This document shows, piece by piece, positions 1-7,521 of a stretch of DNA of 18,575 bases. The number at the start of each line of letters is the position of its first letter. The stretch's first letter is position 1. The notes below the pieces were generated by a model. The model searched no databases, was not told the origin of the DNA, and was given only the letters and a program-made list of their open reading frames with translations. Location of the stretch: positions 1 through 18,575 of the forward strand of contig CAMAWZ010000010.1 in assembly GCA_945861995.1 (NCBI GenBank), written 5' to 3'. Source of the DNA: Pseudorhodobacter antarcticus. Its GTDB lineage: Bacteria; Pseudomonadota; Alphaproteobacteria; Rhodobacterales; Rhodobacteraceae. The translations under genes and the position numbers were made by a program.

Positions 1-513
1 CGCCGTGCCAAGGTTGGGTTGCATCAGCACCAAAACCGTCGGCACAACGATGGCCACCACGGGCAACAGCACCCAAAACGGATGCGAGATCAGCCGATCA
101 TCCAGTTTGGAATAAAAGGACGCCAGCGCCATAATCAGCGCAACCTTCATCAATTCTGAAGGTTGCAACATCATGAAACCCAAATCGATCCAGCGCTGTG
201 CCCCCATGCCGACCGCCCCGAAAAATTCGACAAACAGCAGCAGCAATATGCCAATGGCATAGGCGGGCCAGGCGGTTGAGTTCCAAAACCATATCGGCAT
301 AAGCCCCACCCAAAACATCGCGGCAAGGCCGATGAAATAGCGGTTCATTTGCGGTTCAGCCCAACGCGCAAAATCGCCCCCTGCAATGGAATACAGCATC
401 AGCCAACCCAAAGTGGCGATGGCGCTAATCACCAAAACCAGCGGCCAGTGAAAAGACAAAAGCTTTGCCAAGCCTGTTGGCGCAGTGGCGGTGCGGTTTT
501 CAAAAAAGGTCAT
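1..513 (-). CDS. rodA: Rod shape-determining protein RodA (SEDS glycosyltransferase), N-terminal part
   Basis: RodA/MrdB is the SEDS-family peptidoglycan glycosyltransferase that works with PBP2 and the MreBCD scaffold in lateral wall synthesis at the inner membrane. The first 171 residues are present; the C-terminal part lies beyond the left edge. Reading from the ATG at 513 the protein begins MTFFENRTAT and shows successive hydrophobic segments, the SEDS-typical GAQRWIDLG stretch and the conserved LQPSELMK motif, followed by further hydrophobic residues up to the edge. It starts 9 bp after the mrdA stop, so it should be co-transcribed and perhaps translationally coupled. The alternative SEDS member, FtsW, is unlikely because the gene directly follows pbp2 in an mre cluster. 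Confidence 0.93.
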   Translation of the reverse strand, partial: MTFFENRTATAPTGLAKLLSFHWPLVLVISAIATLGWLMLYSIAGGDFARWAEPQMNRYFIGLAAMFWVGLMPIWFWNSTAWPAYAIGILLLLFVEFFGAVGMGAQRWIDLGFMMLQPSELMKVALIMALASFYSKLDDRLISHPFWVLLPVVAIVVPTVLVLMQPNLGTA

Positions 514-522
514 CGCGCCGCC

Positions 523-2478
523 TTAGGTTTTGGTTGGGGCTTGGGCGCCCAGATTGTCAAAGCGCAAGGATAACGCGTTAAACCGCGCCTCAATCGCGGG
601 GCGTTGGTCGGCAGGGTAGGCCGACAGGGGCGGGATGCCGCCCGTAAGCGCCGACAAAAGGGCATCGCGTGCGATAGGCGCGGCCGCCGCTGACCCGCCG
701 CCGCCATGTTCGACCACCACCGCCACGGCATAGCGCGGGTTTTCGGCAGGGGCGTAGCCCACAAACAGCGCGTGGTCGCGCCTGTTCCACGGCAAATCTT
801 CGTTGCGCACCACGCCTGCTTCGCGCTCGGCGGCCGAGATGTTGCGCACCTGCGCGGTGCCCGTTTTTCCGCACATGATCATGGCCGCGTCGGCCACACG
901 GCTGCCGCGCGCGGTTCCCGTCTCGCCGTTCATCACGGCGAACATGCCGCGCTGCACGGCGGCCAGTTTTTCCTCCGACACCACTAGGTCTGGCGCAGGC
1001 GCAATTGGGGTTTCAACGCCAGACACCGCCTTGATCAGTCGTGGCTCGATCTGTTTTCCCGTTGCAATGCGCGCTGTCATCACTGCCAATTGCAAAGGCG
1101 AGGTCAGCACATAGCCTTGGCCAATTGCGGCATTGATCGTATCGCCAATGCGCCAATCGGCGTTATGCACCCGTTCTTTCCATGCTTTATCGGGCATATT
1201 GCCTTCGGCAATGGCGGACATGGGCAGATCGTGACGAATGCCAAGGCCCAGTTGGCGGCCCATTTCGGCGACTTTATCAATGCCAACGCGCTGGGCAATA
1301 TCGTAATAATACACATCGCAGCTTTCCATAAGGCTGCGTTCCAAATCGACACTGCCATGCCCGCCTGCGCGCCAGCAGTGAAACCGCCGCCCGCCCGATT
1401 CGTAATACCCAGGGCAGTTCACGCGGGTTTCGGTGTCAATCACCCCATCTGCCAGCGCGGCGAGGGCGGTGACCATTTTGAATGTCGATCCAGGCGGATA
1501 GGTGCCTTGCACAACCTTATTGGCCAAAGGGCGATGATCGTCTTCGATCAGCACTTTATAATCGGCCGAGGCAATGCCGCGCACAAACAAGTTTGGATCA
1601 AACGAGGGCGCCGAGGCCGCCGCCACCAAATCCCCCGTTCGTACATCCATAATGACGCAGGCCGCGCTTTCTTCGCCAAGGCGCGCTTGGACAAAGTTTT
1701 GCACCCGTGCATCCAGCGTAAGGGTAATATCCGCCCCTGCAATCCCCTCTTCGCGCGACAATTCGCGCATCACGCGGCCAACGGCATTCACCTCGATCTG
1801 CCGCGTGCCCGCACCGCCGCGCAAATCGCTTTCCAGCCAACGCTCGACCCCGATTTTGCCGATCTGAAAACGTGGGATCAGCAGCAGCGGGTCAGGCTTT
1901 TCAACGCCTTCGAGATCCTTTTCCGAAACAGGGCCCACATAACCCACCACATGGACAAAATCGCCTATCAGCGGATAATGACGCGAAAGGCCCACTTCGG
2001 GGGTTACCCCTGGCAGGGCTGGGCCGTTGATGGCCACTTCGGAAAAATCTTGCCAAGACAGCCGTTCGGCCACAGGAATGGGCACAAAGGGGCTGTTGCG
2101 TTCCAGCGCCTTTAGCGCTTCGGCCACATCGTCATCGGTCATTGGAATGATCTGGCACAACCGATCGAGCACCATTTGTACGCCGCCGATCGCCTTACTT
2201 GCGTCTTCTTTGGTAATGACCACGCGGTAATTTTGCTCGTTACCAGCAATCAAAACGCCGCCGCGGTCAAACAATTGGCCGCGCGCGGGGGGCACTAGGC
2301 GAATATTGATGCGGTTTTCTTCGGCCAGCAGGCGGTACTCGTCCGATTGCGCCACGCCAAGGCGGTGCATCCGCGCACCCAAAGCGGCCACCATCGCGCC
2401 CATGCCCACCGAGATCATCAGCGTACGGCGGCTGACGTTTTCGCTGAGTTCGGCCTGAGTTTTTGGTTTGCGCGCCAT
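523..2478 (-). CDS. mrdA: Penicillin-binding protein 2 (elongasome transpeptidase)
   Basis: PBP2 is the class B, mono-functional DD-transpeptidase of the Rod complex; it cross-links glycan made by RodA in the periplasm. The 651-residue product has an N-terminal membrane anchor at about residues 19-38, a pedestal region with the conserved PPARGQLFDRGG (63-74), and a transpeptidase domain with all three active-site motifs: STFK at 331-334 (nucleophile Ser331), SCD at 386-388 (the SxN position, with Asp as in many PBP2s) and KTGT at 538-541. Length is normal for the family. The ATG at 2478 follows an AGG about 6 bases upstream. It lies 9 bp after mreD and 9 bp before rodA, within one operon. The C-terminal tail after about residue 600 is low in recognisable motifs. 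Confidence 0.96.
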   Translation of the reverse strand: MARKPKTQAELSENVSRRTLMISVGMGAMVAALGARMHRLGVAQSDEYRLLAEENRINIRLVPPARGQLFDRGGVLIAGNEQNYRVVITKEDASKAIGGVQMVLDRLCQIIPMTDDDVAEALKALERNSPFVPIPVAERLSWQDFSEVAINGPALPGVTPEVGLSRHYPLIGDFVHVVGYVGPVSEKDLEGVEKPDPLLLIPRFQIGKIGVERWLESDLRGGAGTRQIEVNAVGRVMRELSREEGIAGADITLTLDARVQNFVQARLGEESAACVIMDVRTGDLVAAASAPSFDPNLFVRGIASADYKVLIEDDHRPLANKVVQGTYPPGSTFKMVTALAALADGVIDTETRVNCPGYYESGGRRFHCWRAGGHGSVDLERSLMESCDVYYYDIAQRVGIDKVAEMGRQLGLGIRHDLPMSAIAEGNMPDKAWKERVHNADWRIGDTINAAIGQGYVLTSPLQLAVMTARIATGKQIEPRLIKAVSGVETPIAPAPDLVVSEEKLAAVQRGMFAVMNGETGTARGSRVADAAMIMCGKTGTAQVRNISAAEREAGVVRNEDLPWNRRDHALFVGYAPAENPRYAVAVVVEHGGGGSAAAAPIARDALLSALTGGIPPLSAYPADQRPAIEARFNALSLRFDNLGAQAPTKT

Positions 2479-2487
2479 ATACCTGCC

Positions 2488-3027
2488 CTAAAACCTGCGA
2501 CCATAGAAATCGACCTGCCCCAAACTGGGTTTGCGCAGGGCCAGCACGTAACCTGTGAACAATACGACACCGGGATAGGCGATGACTGACCACAGCCATT
2601 GCACCAACGCCGCACCAAGGTTGACTTGCGGCAACAGCGTCAAAGCAAAGCCAAAGCGGTAGGCAACCATCATCGCCAGCATCAACCCAGACACAACCGC
2701 CCATTCCATAAAGAAATTCAACTCGCGCATCAAAACGGCGCGTGCGCGCAGAATTTCGCCAGCCAAAACCACCAAAGCGGCCCACAGACCAAAAGGCCGC
2801 ATTAACAGAATATCCGCGATAAGCATTGCCCCTGCAAGCAGCCAAAGCGGCAAGTAATCGGGGCGGCGCATCATCCAAACAAAGACGAAACAGGTCATCA
2901 GATCGGGGCCAGGCAGACTTCCTGCATCGCCGCCCATTGGCAGCAGGGCAATAAAGATCAGCGTCGTGATGATGGCTGCAAAGCCAAGCCGTCCGCGCCA
3001 CAACTCAAAGGCAACGGGATCTATCAT
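2488..3027 (-). CDS. mreD: Rod shape-determining protein MreD
   Basis: MreD is the small polytopic inner-membrane partner of MreC in the elongasome. The 179-residue product is strongly hydrophobic, with about five or six predicted membrane segments (for example around residues 14-30, 45-65, 78-92, 110-128 and 135-165), and has the usual length for the family. Sequence conservation in MreD is weak, so the call rests partly on position between mreC and mrdA. Its ATG overlaps the mreC stop as ATGA (3024-3027), which suggests translational coupling and fixed stoichiometry with MreC. Confidence 0.92.
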   Translation of the reverse strand: MIDPVAFELWRGRLGFAAIITTLIFIALLPMGGDAGSLPGPDLMTCFVFVWMMRRPDYLPLWLLAGAMLIADILLMRPFGLWAALVVLAGEILRARAVLMRELNFFMEWAVVSGLMLAMMVAYRFGFALTLLPQVNLGAALVQWLWSVIAYPGVVLFTGYVLALRKPSLGQVDFYGRRF

Positions 3028-3977
3028 TGCGCCGCCCCTTCTTCGCCCTCGACCTCGACCTTGGCGGCGGTGGCGGGGCCAAGATCTGCGGCCGTGGGGG
3101 CGGGCGGGCCTTGGATGGGCGGCAGCGCAAGCAGCCCGCCCGTGCTGGTGATCGGGTCAAGCTCGTGGCTGCGCAGAACGCGCAAAAACTCGAGACGCGC
3201 CATTTGCGCCTCTAGGCGCACGCGCAGGCGCTTGTCTTCGGTCAGCACCACTTTGCCCACCACAAGCCCCGCAGGAAAAATCCCGCCATCGCCCGAAGAT
3301 ACCACCAAATCCCCTGCGGCAATCACACTAGGATCTTCGATGAAATCCAGCGGCGGCAGCGCCGAATTGTCACCCGATAAGATCGCCCTTTGGCCCGATG
3401 GTTGAATGGTCACGGGCACGCGGCTGTTGGTATCTGTCAGCAGCATCACCCGCGCAGTTTGATCGCCCACGCCTGCAATGCGCCCTACAAGCCCGATCCC
3501 ATCCATGGTAGCCCAGCCATCGCGGATGCCATCGCGCGCGCCTGCATTGATCAGCACCGATTGGCGAAACGGGCTGCCACTGTCGGCCAGCACAACGCCT
3601 GTCAAATAGGTCAACTTGGGGTCTAGCCTGACGTTGTTCAAATCCAGCAGACGTGCGTTTTGTTGCTCCAATTGCAGCGCGGCTTCTTTCCACGCCTTCA
3701 TCTGACGCAATTCTTCGCGCAGTTGTTGGTTCTGCTCGTACAGCCGCGCATAAGACTGGAAATCGCCCGCCATATTGGCCGCCCAAGTGATGGGCGCTGA
3801 AACCCATTGCAGCGCGGGCGCGATACGGTCGGTCACATTGGCGCGAAAGGTTTCAGCGCGCGGCCCTTGCACGCGCCAAAGTATGAACATCGCCAGCAAA
3901 GCCAACACCGTGACACCCACGATGATCAGCCGAAACGGGCCTGCCAATTCAATATCACGGTCGGGCTTACGTGCCAT
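3024..3977 (-). CDS. mreC: Rod shape-determining protein MreC
   Basis: MreC is the periplasmic scaffold that connects cytoplasmic MreB filaments to PBP2/RodA. From the ATG at 3977 the product is 317 residues: a short basic N-terminus (MARKPDRD), one membrane span at about 15-36, a coiled-coil region at about 76-113 rich in Leu, Gln and Glu, then the beta-rich periplasmic domain with the family hallmarks DGxG-like turns (IRDGWATMDGIGLVGRI) and VTIQPSGQRAIL. An upstream in-frame TTG at 3989 would add four residues, but the ATG is preferred because AGGGG sits five bases before it. The gene starts 58 bp after mreB and overlaps mreD by 4 bp. The C-terminus is Pro/Ala/Glu-rich, a variable tail. Confidence 0.95.
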   Translation of the reverse strand: MARKPDRDIELAGPFRLIIVGVTVLALLAMFILWRVQGPRAETFRANVTDRIAPALQWVSAPITWAANMAGDFQSYARLYEQNQQLREELRQMKAWKEAALQLEQQNARLLDLNNVRLDPKLTYLTGVVLADSGSPFRQSVLINAGARDGIRDGWATMDGIGLVGRIAGVGDQTARVMLLTDTNSRVPVTIQPSGQRAILSGDNSALPPLDFIEDPSVIAAGDLVVSSGDGGIFPAGLVVGKVVLTEDKRLRVRLEAQMARLEFLRVLRSHELDPITSTGGLLALPPIQGPPAPTAADLGPATAAKVEVEGEEGAAQ

Positions 3978-4035
3978 GTGCCCCTGCAAGTCCCTTGCTT
4001 GGAAAAATCGCGCTTAGTACCCGCAAAATGGGCGC

Positions 4036-5073
4036 TTAGCTGTCGTAATCAATAACGTGCCGAAGCTCTTTTTCAAAATCTAGTGCTTTGCCTGTGCCCA
4101 GCGCCACGCAGCTCAGCGGGTCGTTGGCAATAGAAATAGACAGGCCCGTCTGTTCGCGCAAGGAAAGGTCAAGCTCGCCCAGCAGCGCCCCGCCCCCTGT
4201 CAGCATAACGCCGCGATCCACAATATCTGCCGAAAGGTCGGGCGGCGTGGTTTCCAGCGCCTGCATCACAGCATCGCAAATTTGCTGGACGGGTTCGGCC
4301 AGCGCTTCTGCAATTTGCGCTTGGTTCACTTCCATTTCTTTGGGCACGCCGTTTAGAATATCGCGGCCACGGATAAGCATCGTTTGCCCACGCCCATCAT
4401 CTGGCATCCGCGCCGTGCCGATGGTGGTCTTAATCCTCTCGGCTGTAGCCTCGCCAACCAAAAGGTTCATCTGGCGGCGCAGATAGCTGATAATCGCCTC
4501 GTCCATACGGTCGCCCCCAACGCGGGCGCTGCGGGCATAAACAATATCGCCCAGGGACAGAACGGCCACTTCGGTCGTGCCGCCGCCAATATCGACAACC
4601 ATGTTGCCCGTAGGATCCGTGATCGGCATACCTGCACCAATCGCTGCCGCGATGGGTTCGGGGATCAGCCCCGCGCGCCGCGCGCCTGCCGACAGAACCG
4701 ATTGGCGGATAGCGCGCTTTTCCACGGGTGTCGCGCCATAGGGCACGCAGACAATGATCTTTGGCTTTGACAGCGTGGTGCGGCGATGCACTTTGCGGAT
4801 GAAATGCTTGATCATTTCTTCGGCACTGTCAAAATCGGCAATAACGCCGTCGCGCATCGGGCGGATCGCCTCGATACTGCCGGGCGTGCGGCCCAGCATC
4901 AGTTTCGCATCATCGCCAACGGCCAAAACCATTTTGCGCCCGTCTTTGACTTGATAGGCCACAACGGACGGCTCGTTCAGAACAATACCCTTACCGCGCA
5001 CATAGACCAGCGTGTTCGCCGTCCCAAGGTCAATGGCCATGTCAGACGAGAAAATACCAGATAAGATGGACAT
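4036..5073 (-). CDS. mreB: Actin-like cell-shape protein MreB
   Basis: MreB is the bacterial actin that polymerises on the inner face of the membrane and steers elongasome movement. The 345-residue product has the complete actin-fold nucleotide site: phosphate-1 DLGTANT at 15-21, phosphate-2 DIGGGTTE at 161-168 and the adenosine motif LTGGGALL at 291-298. The amphipathic, hydrophobic N-terminus (MSILSGIFSSD) fits membrane binding. Length is canonical. It is the first gene of the mreBCD-mrdA-rodA cluster, with 155 bp of non-coding DNA upstream that contains a plausible -10 box and a hairpin (listed separately). Confidence 0.98.
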   Translation of the reverse strand: MSILSGIFSSDMAIDLGTANTLVYVRGKGIVLNEPSVVAYQVKDGRKMVLAVGDDAKLMLGRTPGSIEAIRPMRDGVIADFDSAEEMIKHFIRKVHRRTTLSKPKIIVCVPYGATPVEKRAIRQSVLSAGARRAGLIPEPIAAAIGAGMPITDPTGNMVVDIGGGTTEVAVLSLGDIVYARSARVGGDRMDEAIISYLRRQMNLLVGEATAERIKTTIGTARMPDDGRGQTMLIRGRDILNGVPKEMEVNQAQIAEALAEPVQQICDAVMQALETTPPDLSADIVDRGVMLTGGGALLGELDLSLREQTGLSISIANDPLSCVALGTGKALDFEKELRHVIDYDS

Positions 5074-5105
5074 GCGGGCGAGATCCTAAACTTGTGCGCT
5101 GCAAC

Positions 5106-5133
5106 GGCCCGCGACTCAAGGATGAGGCGGGCC
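5106..5133 (-). promoter_or_regulatory. Hairpin in the probable mreB 5' leader
   Basis: GGCCCGC (5106-5112) and GCGGGCC (5127-5133) are perfect inverted copies; inside them CTCA/TGAG (5115-5118/5123-5126) adds a second 4-bp stem over an AGGA loop, with GA as a bulge on one side. No T tract follows on either strand, so it is not a standard intrinsic terminator. On the minus strand a TATAGA lies at 5144-5139; a start about 7 bases downstream would put this hairpin at the very 5' end of the mreB mRNA, where it could stabilise the transcript. That role is inference. Confidence 0.45.
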
Positions 5134-5138
5134 GAGCA

Positions 5139-5144
5139 TCTATA
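5139..5144 (-). promoter_or_regulatory. Candidate -10 box for the mreB operon
   Basis: TATAGA on the minus strand matches the sigma-70 type -10 consensus at five of six positions. No good -35 is present at 17 bp (TTTCCC at 5167-5162 is poor). It lies 66 bp upstream of the mreB ATG, in the only sizeable gap before the cluster. Confidence 0.35.
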
Positions 5145-5228
5145 CTTGGCCTTGTGGCGCAGGGAAAGGCCCAAGCAGGCGCATCGGTATATTGGGCGAT
5201 GATCCGCTTGCGCGAAAGGATAGCGGCT

Positions 5229-5654
5229 TTATTCGGACAAAATCGGCCAGTGCGTTGCTAAATCATCCAGTCCTGCACGGATAAGGGCGCGCAAGGCATT
5301 TGGATTGGCATCGGGCAGGCGGCGCAGATAGAGACAGGCTTTGCCAAGGCGGTGTTTGCCTAAATCCTTTAGAATGTGGCCGAAATCCGTATATCCTGGC
5401 AGGATATAAATCGAGATTTCTGCCCGCCCCAGTGCAAAGCCCGTGGCCAGTGCCCGCCCCGAATGTCCCGTTTCATAGCGGTATTCGTACCGCCCAAATC
5501 CAACCATCCGCCCTGCCCAAATGCGCGCAGGAAAGCCCGTCACCTCGCCAAAAACCTGTACCAACTGCCGCGCCTCGGCTTGGCGCGCTGGCAGCACCTG
5601 ACCAAGATAGGTTTCAATATCAGTGTCTTGCGGTTTGGTTTTGGCCCGATCCAT
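5229..5654 (-). CDS. DUF1801 (YdhG-like) domain protein
   Basis: The 141-residue soluble product matches the DUF1801/YdhG pattern: an N-terminal helix with a DIETYLGQVLPARQ-type segment, then GFGRYEYRYETGHSG, a beta strand ISIYILPGY, and the LGKHRLGKACLYLRRL segment that is the most characteristic part of the family. The biochemical role of DUF1801 proteins is not established, and I do not assign one. There is no signal peptide or membrane segment. The ribosome binding site is weak. It lies 78 bp downstream of nadE on the same strand, and no terminator is visible between them, so it may be read from the nadE transcript; mreB follows after 155 bp with its own likely promoter. Confidence 0.85.
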   Translation of the reverse strand: MDRAKTKPQDTDIETYLGQVLPARQAEARQLVQVFGEVTGFPARIWAGRMVGFGRYEYRYETGHSGRALATGFALGRAEISIYILPGYTDFGHILKDLGKHRLGKACLYLRRLPDANPNALRALIRAGLDDLATHWPILSE

Positions 5655-5732
5655 TGCGCCTAGCTTTCAAGTGGACATCTCCGCAGTCTTTACGCAGCAC
5701 CGAACACGTGCAAGGGGGTTGCGCCGCGCCGC

Positions 5733-7394
5733 CTAGGGCGCGTCGCGCCAGCGGTTCACAATGGGATAGCGCCGATCGGTGCCAAAGGCGCGGGCGGTCA
5801 GGCGTGTGCCGGGCGGGGATTGATAGCGTTTGTATTCGGCCAGATACAGCAGATGTTCAATCCGTTTGACAGTGGCTGCATCAAAGCCGCTTGCGATAAG
5901 GTCAGCGGCGCTGCAATCGCGGTCAACCAACCCATCCAAAATGGCGTCCAAAACGGGGTAGGGCGGCAGGCTGTCATCATCACGCTGATTCTCGCGCAAT
6001 TCGGCACTGGGCGGCTTGTCGATGACCGATGGCGGGATCAGCACGCCCGAAGGGGCCAACATAAAGGCGCGGTGATTGGCATTGCGCCAACGGCAGGTTT
6101 CAAATACGCGGGTTTTGTACAGGTCTTTCAGCGGGTTATACCCACCGTTCATATCGCCATAAATCGTGCAGTAACCCACCGCCATTTCCGATTTATTGCC
6201 TGTGGTCAGCAGCATTTCGCCAAACTTATTCGACAGCGCCATCAGCAGCAGGCCGCGCAGGCGCGATTGCAGATTTTCTTCGGTCAAACCTTCGGGCGTG
6301 CCTGCAAACAAATCGCCCAAGGCGGCAAGGCTGGCCTCTTGCGGGCCTGCGATGGGAACGGTGTCCAAACGGCAGCCAATGGCGCTGGCGACCGCCGTCG
6401 CATCCGCCAAGCTGGCGGCAGAGGTGAACCGCGACGGCAGCATCACGCAGCGCAGGTTTTCTGGCCCCAGCGCATCGGCGGCAATGGCCGCCACCAGCGC
6501 CGAATCAACCCCGCCCGACAGGCCCAAAACCGCCTTTTTGAACCCCGTCTTGCCCATGTAATCGCGCAAGGACAGCACCATGGCGGTGTAATCGGCCTCG
6601 TATTCATCTGGCAGGGCGGCTATTGCCGCAGGCCGTGCGCGCCACCCATTTGGCGTTTCGTCAAAGTCGATATGAACAAGCGCCGTTTCAAATTGCGGCA
6701 ATTGCGCAGCCAGCGCGCCGTCAGGGTTCAGCACAAAAGACGCGCCATCGAACACCTGATCATCTTGCCCGCCGACCATGTTCAGGTACACCAGCGGCAG
6801 CCCCGTATCTGCCACCCGCGCGCGCATCAGGCGCAGGCGCACCTCTTGCTTTGCGCGGTGATAGGGCGACCCGTTCGGCACCAGCAAAATCTGCGCGCCC
6901 GTTTCGGCCAAAGTTTCAGCCACATCCGCGTGCCATGCATCCTCGCATATGGGCGTGCCAATGCGCAGGGGGCCAACAGCATAGGGGCCTTGCAGCGGCG
7001 CGCTGGCGAAAATGCGCTTTTCATCGAACACACCATCGTTGGGCAATTCATGCTTTAGCACAGTCGCGGCAATGCGCCCGCCTTGGCAGATGTAATAGGC
7101 GTTAAACAACTGCCCATCTTCGGCCAAATGCGGCCCACCAATCCCCAAGGCAGGGCCATCGGCGCAGGTCTTGGCCAGCGCCTCGATCTGGGCCATCGCG
7201 GCGCGGGCAAAGGTTGGTTTCACGATCAGATCTTGGGTCTGATAGCCCGTGATGAACATCTCGCTCAGCGCGACCATATCAGCGCCCCCGTCCCGCCCCG
7301 CCTGCCAAGCTGCATGGGCAGCGGCGGCATTCGCCGCAAGCGCGCCCAAAACGGGGTTCAATTGGGCAAGGGTCAGGCGAAAGGTGGCAGACAT
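5733..7394 (-). CDS. nadE: Glutamine-dependent NAD+ synthase
   Basis: NadE makes NAD+ from nicotinic acid adenine dinucleotide, ATP and glutamine, the last step of NAD synthesis. The 553-residue product is the long two-domain form. The N-terminal nitrilase-type glutaminase domain carries the Glu-Lys-Cys triad: E45 in SEMFITGY, K114 in LKHELPND and C150 in ICEDAWH. The C-terminal synthetase has the PP-loop SGGVDS at 293-298, followed by the LLTTGNKSE and GDMNGGYNPLKDLYKT ligand-binding segments. The ATG at 7394 is preferred over the one at 7406 because GGAG lies six bases before it; the frame is open as far as 7583, but that extension has no family similarity and would overlap the divergent gene. 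It is transcribed away from the MORN gene across a 127-bp gap. Confidence 0.96.
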   Translation of the reverse strand: MSATFRLTLAQLNPVLGALAANAAAAHAAWQAGRDGGADMVALSEMFITGYQTQDLIVKPTFARAAMAQIEALAKTCADGPALGIGGPHLAEDGQLFNAYYICQGGRIAATVLKHELPNDGVFDEKRIFASAPLQGPYAVGPLRIGTPICEDAWHADVAETLAETGAQILLVPNGSPYHRAKQEVRLRLMRARVADTGLPLVYLNMVGGQDDQVFDGASFVLNPDGALAAQLPQFETALVHIDFDETPNGWRARPAAIAALPDEYEADYTAMVLSLRDYMGKTGFKKAVLGLSGGVDSALVAAIAADALGPENLRCVMLPSRFTSAASLADATAVASAIGCRLDTVPIAGPQEASLAALGDLFAGTPEGLTEENLQSRLRGLLLMALSNKFGEMLLTTGNKSEMAVGYCTIYGDMNGGYNPLKDLYKTRVFETCRWRNANHRAFMLAPSGVLIPPSVIDKPPSAELRENQRDDDSLPPYPVLDAILDGLVDRDCSAADLIASGFDAATVKRIEHLLYLAEYKRYQSPPGTRLTARAFGTDRRYPIVNRWRDAP

Positions 7395-7521
7395 TTGCAA
7401 CTCCATAAGACACGCCTGTTCTAACATGTTCGAAGGCATTGGAAAGGGCAGGCCAGCGGATCGACCTTGTTTCACCCCGCGTGCGCCGCTAGATGTCTTT
7501 GGCATAAGACGGGGGCGCGGC

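Noticed and set aside
1090..2115. A 341-codon plus-strand ORF opposite mrdA
   Set aside because: It mirrors the coding strand of a fully conserved PBP2 gene. Its translation is His/Ala/Arg-rich without any family pattern, as expected for a shadow of GC-rich coding DNA.
3978..4035. A T-run after GCGC pairs in the mreB-mreC gap, seen as a possible terminator or attenuator
   Set aside because: Stems are only three or four base pairs and self-complementary; too weak to call.
5655..5732. A search for a promoter or terminator between nadE and the DUF1801 gene
   Set aside because: No hairpin with a T tract and no convincing -35/-10 pair was found in these 78 bp.
5820..7058. A 412-codon plus-strand ORF opposite nadE
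   Set aside because: nadE on the minus strand has all catalytic residues in place; the antisense translation is low-complexity (Gln, Arg, His, Ala) and resembles nothing.
7418..7431. GTTC-N6-GTTC between nadE and the MORN gene, close to the alphaproteobacterial SOS (LexA) box
   Set aside because: The known box is GTTC-N7-GTTC; the spacer here is six bases, and neither neighbour is a typical SOS gene.
7467..7495. TTGTTT-N17-TAGATG as a promoter for the MORN gene
   Set aside because: Each hexamer matches consensus at only three of six positions; the good spacing alone is not enough to call it.
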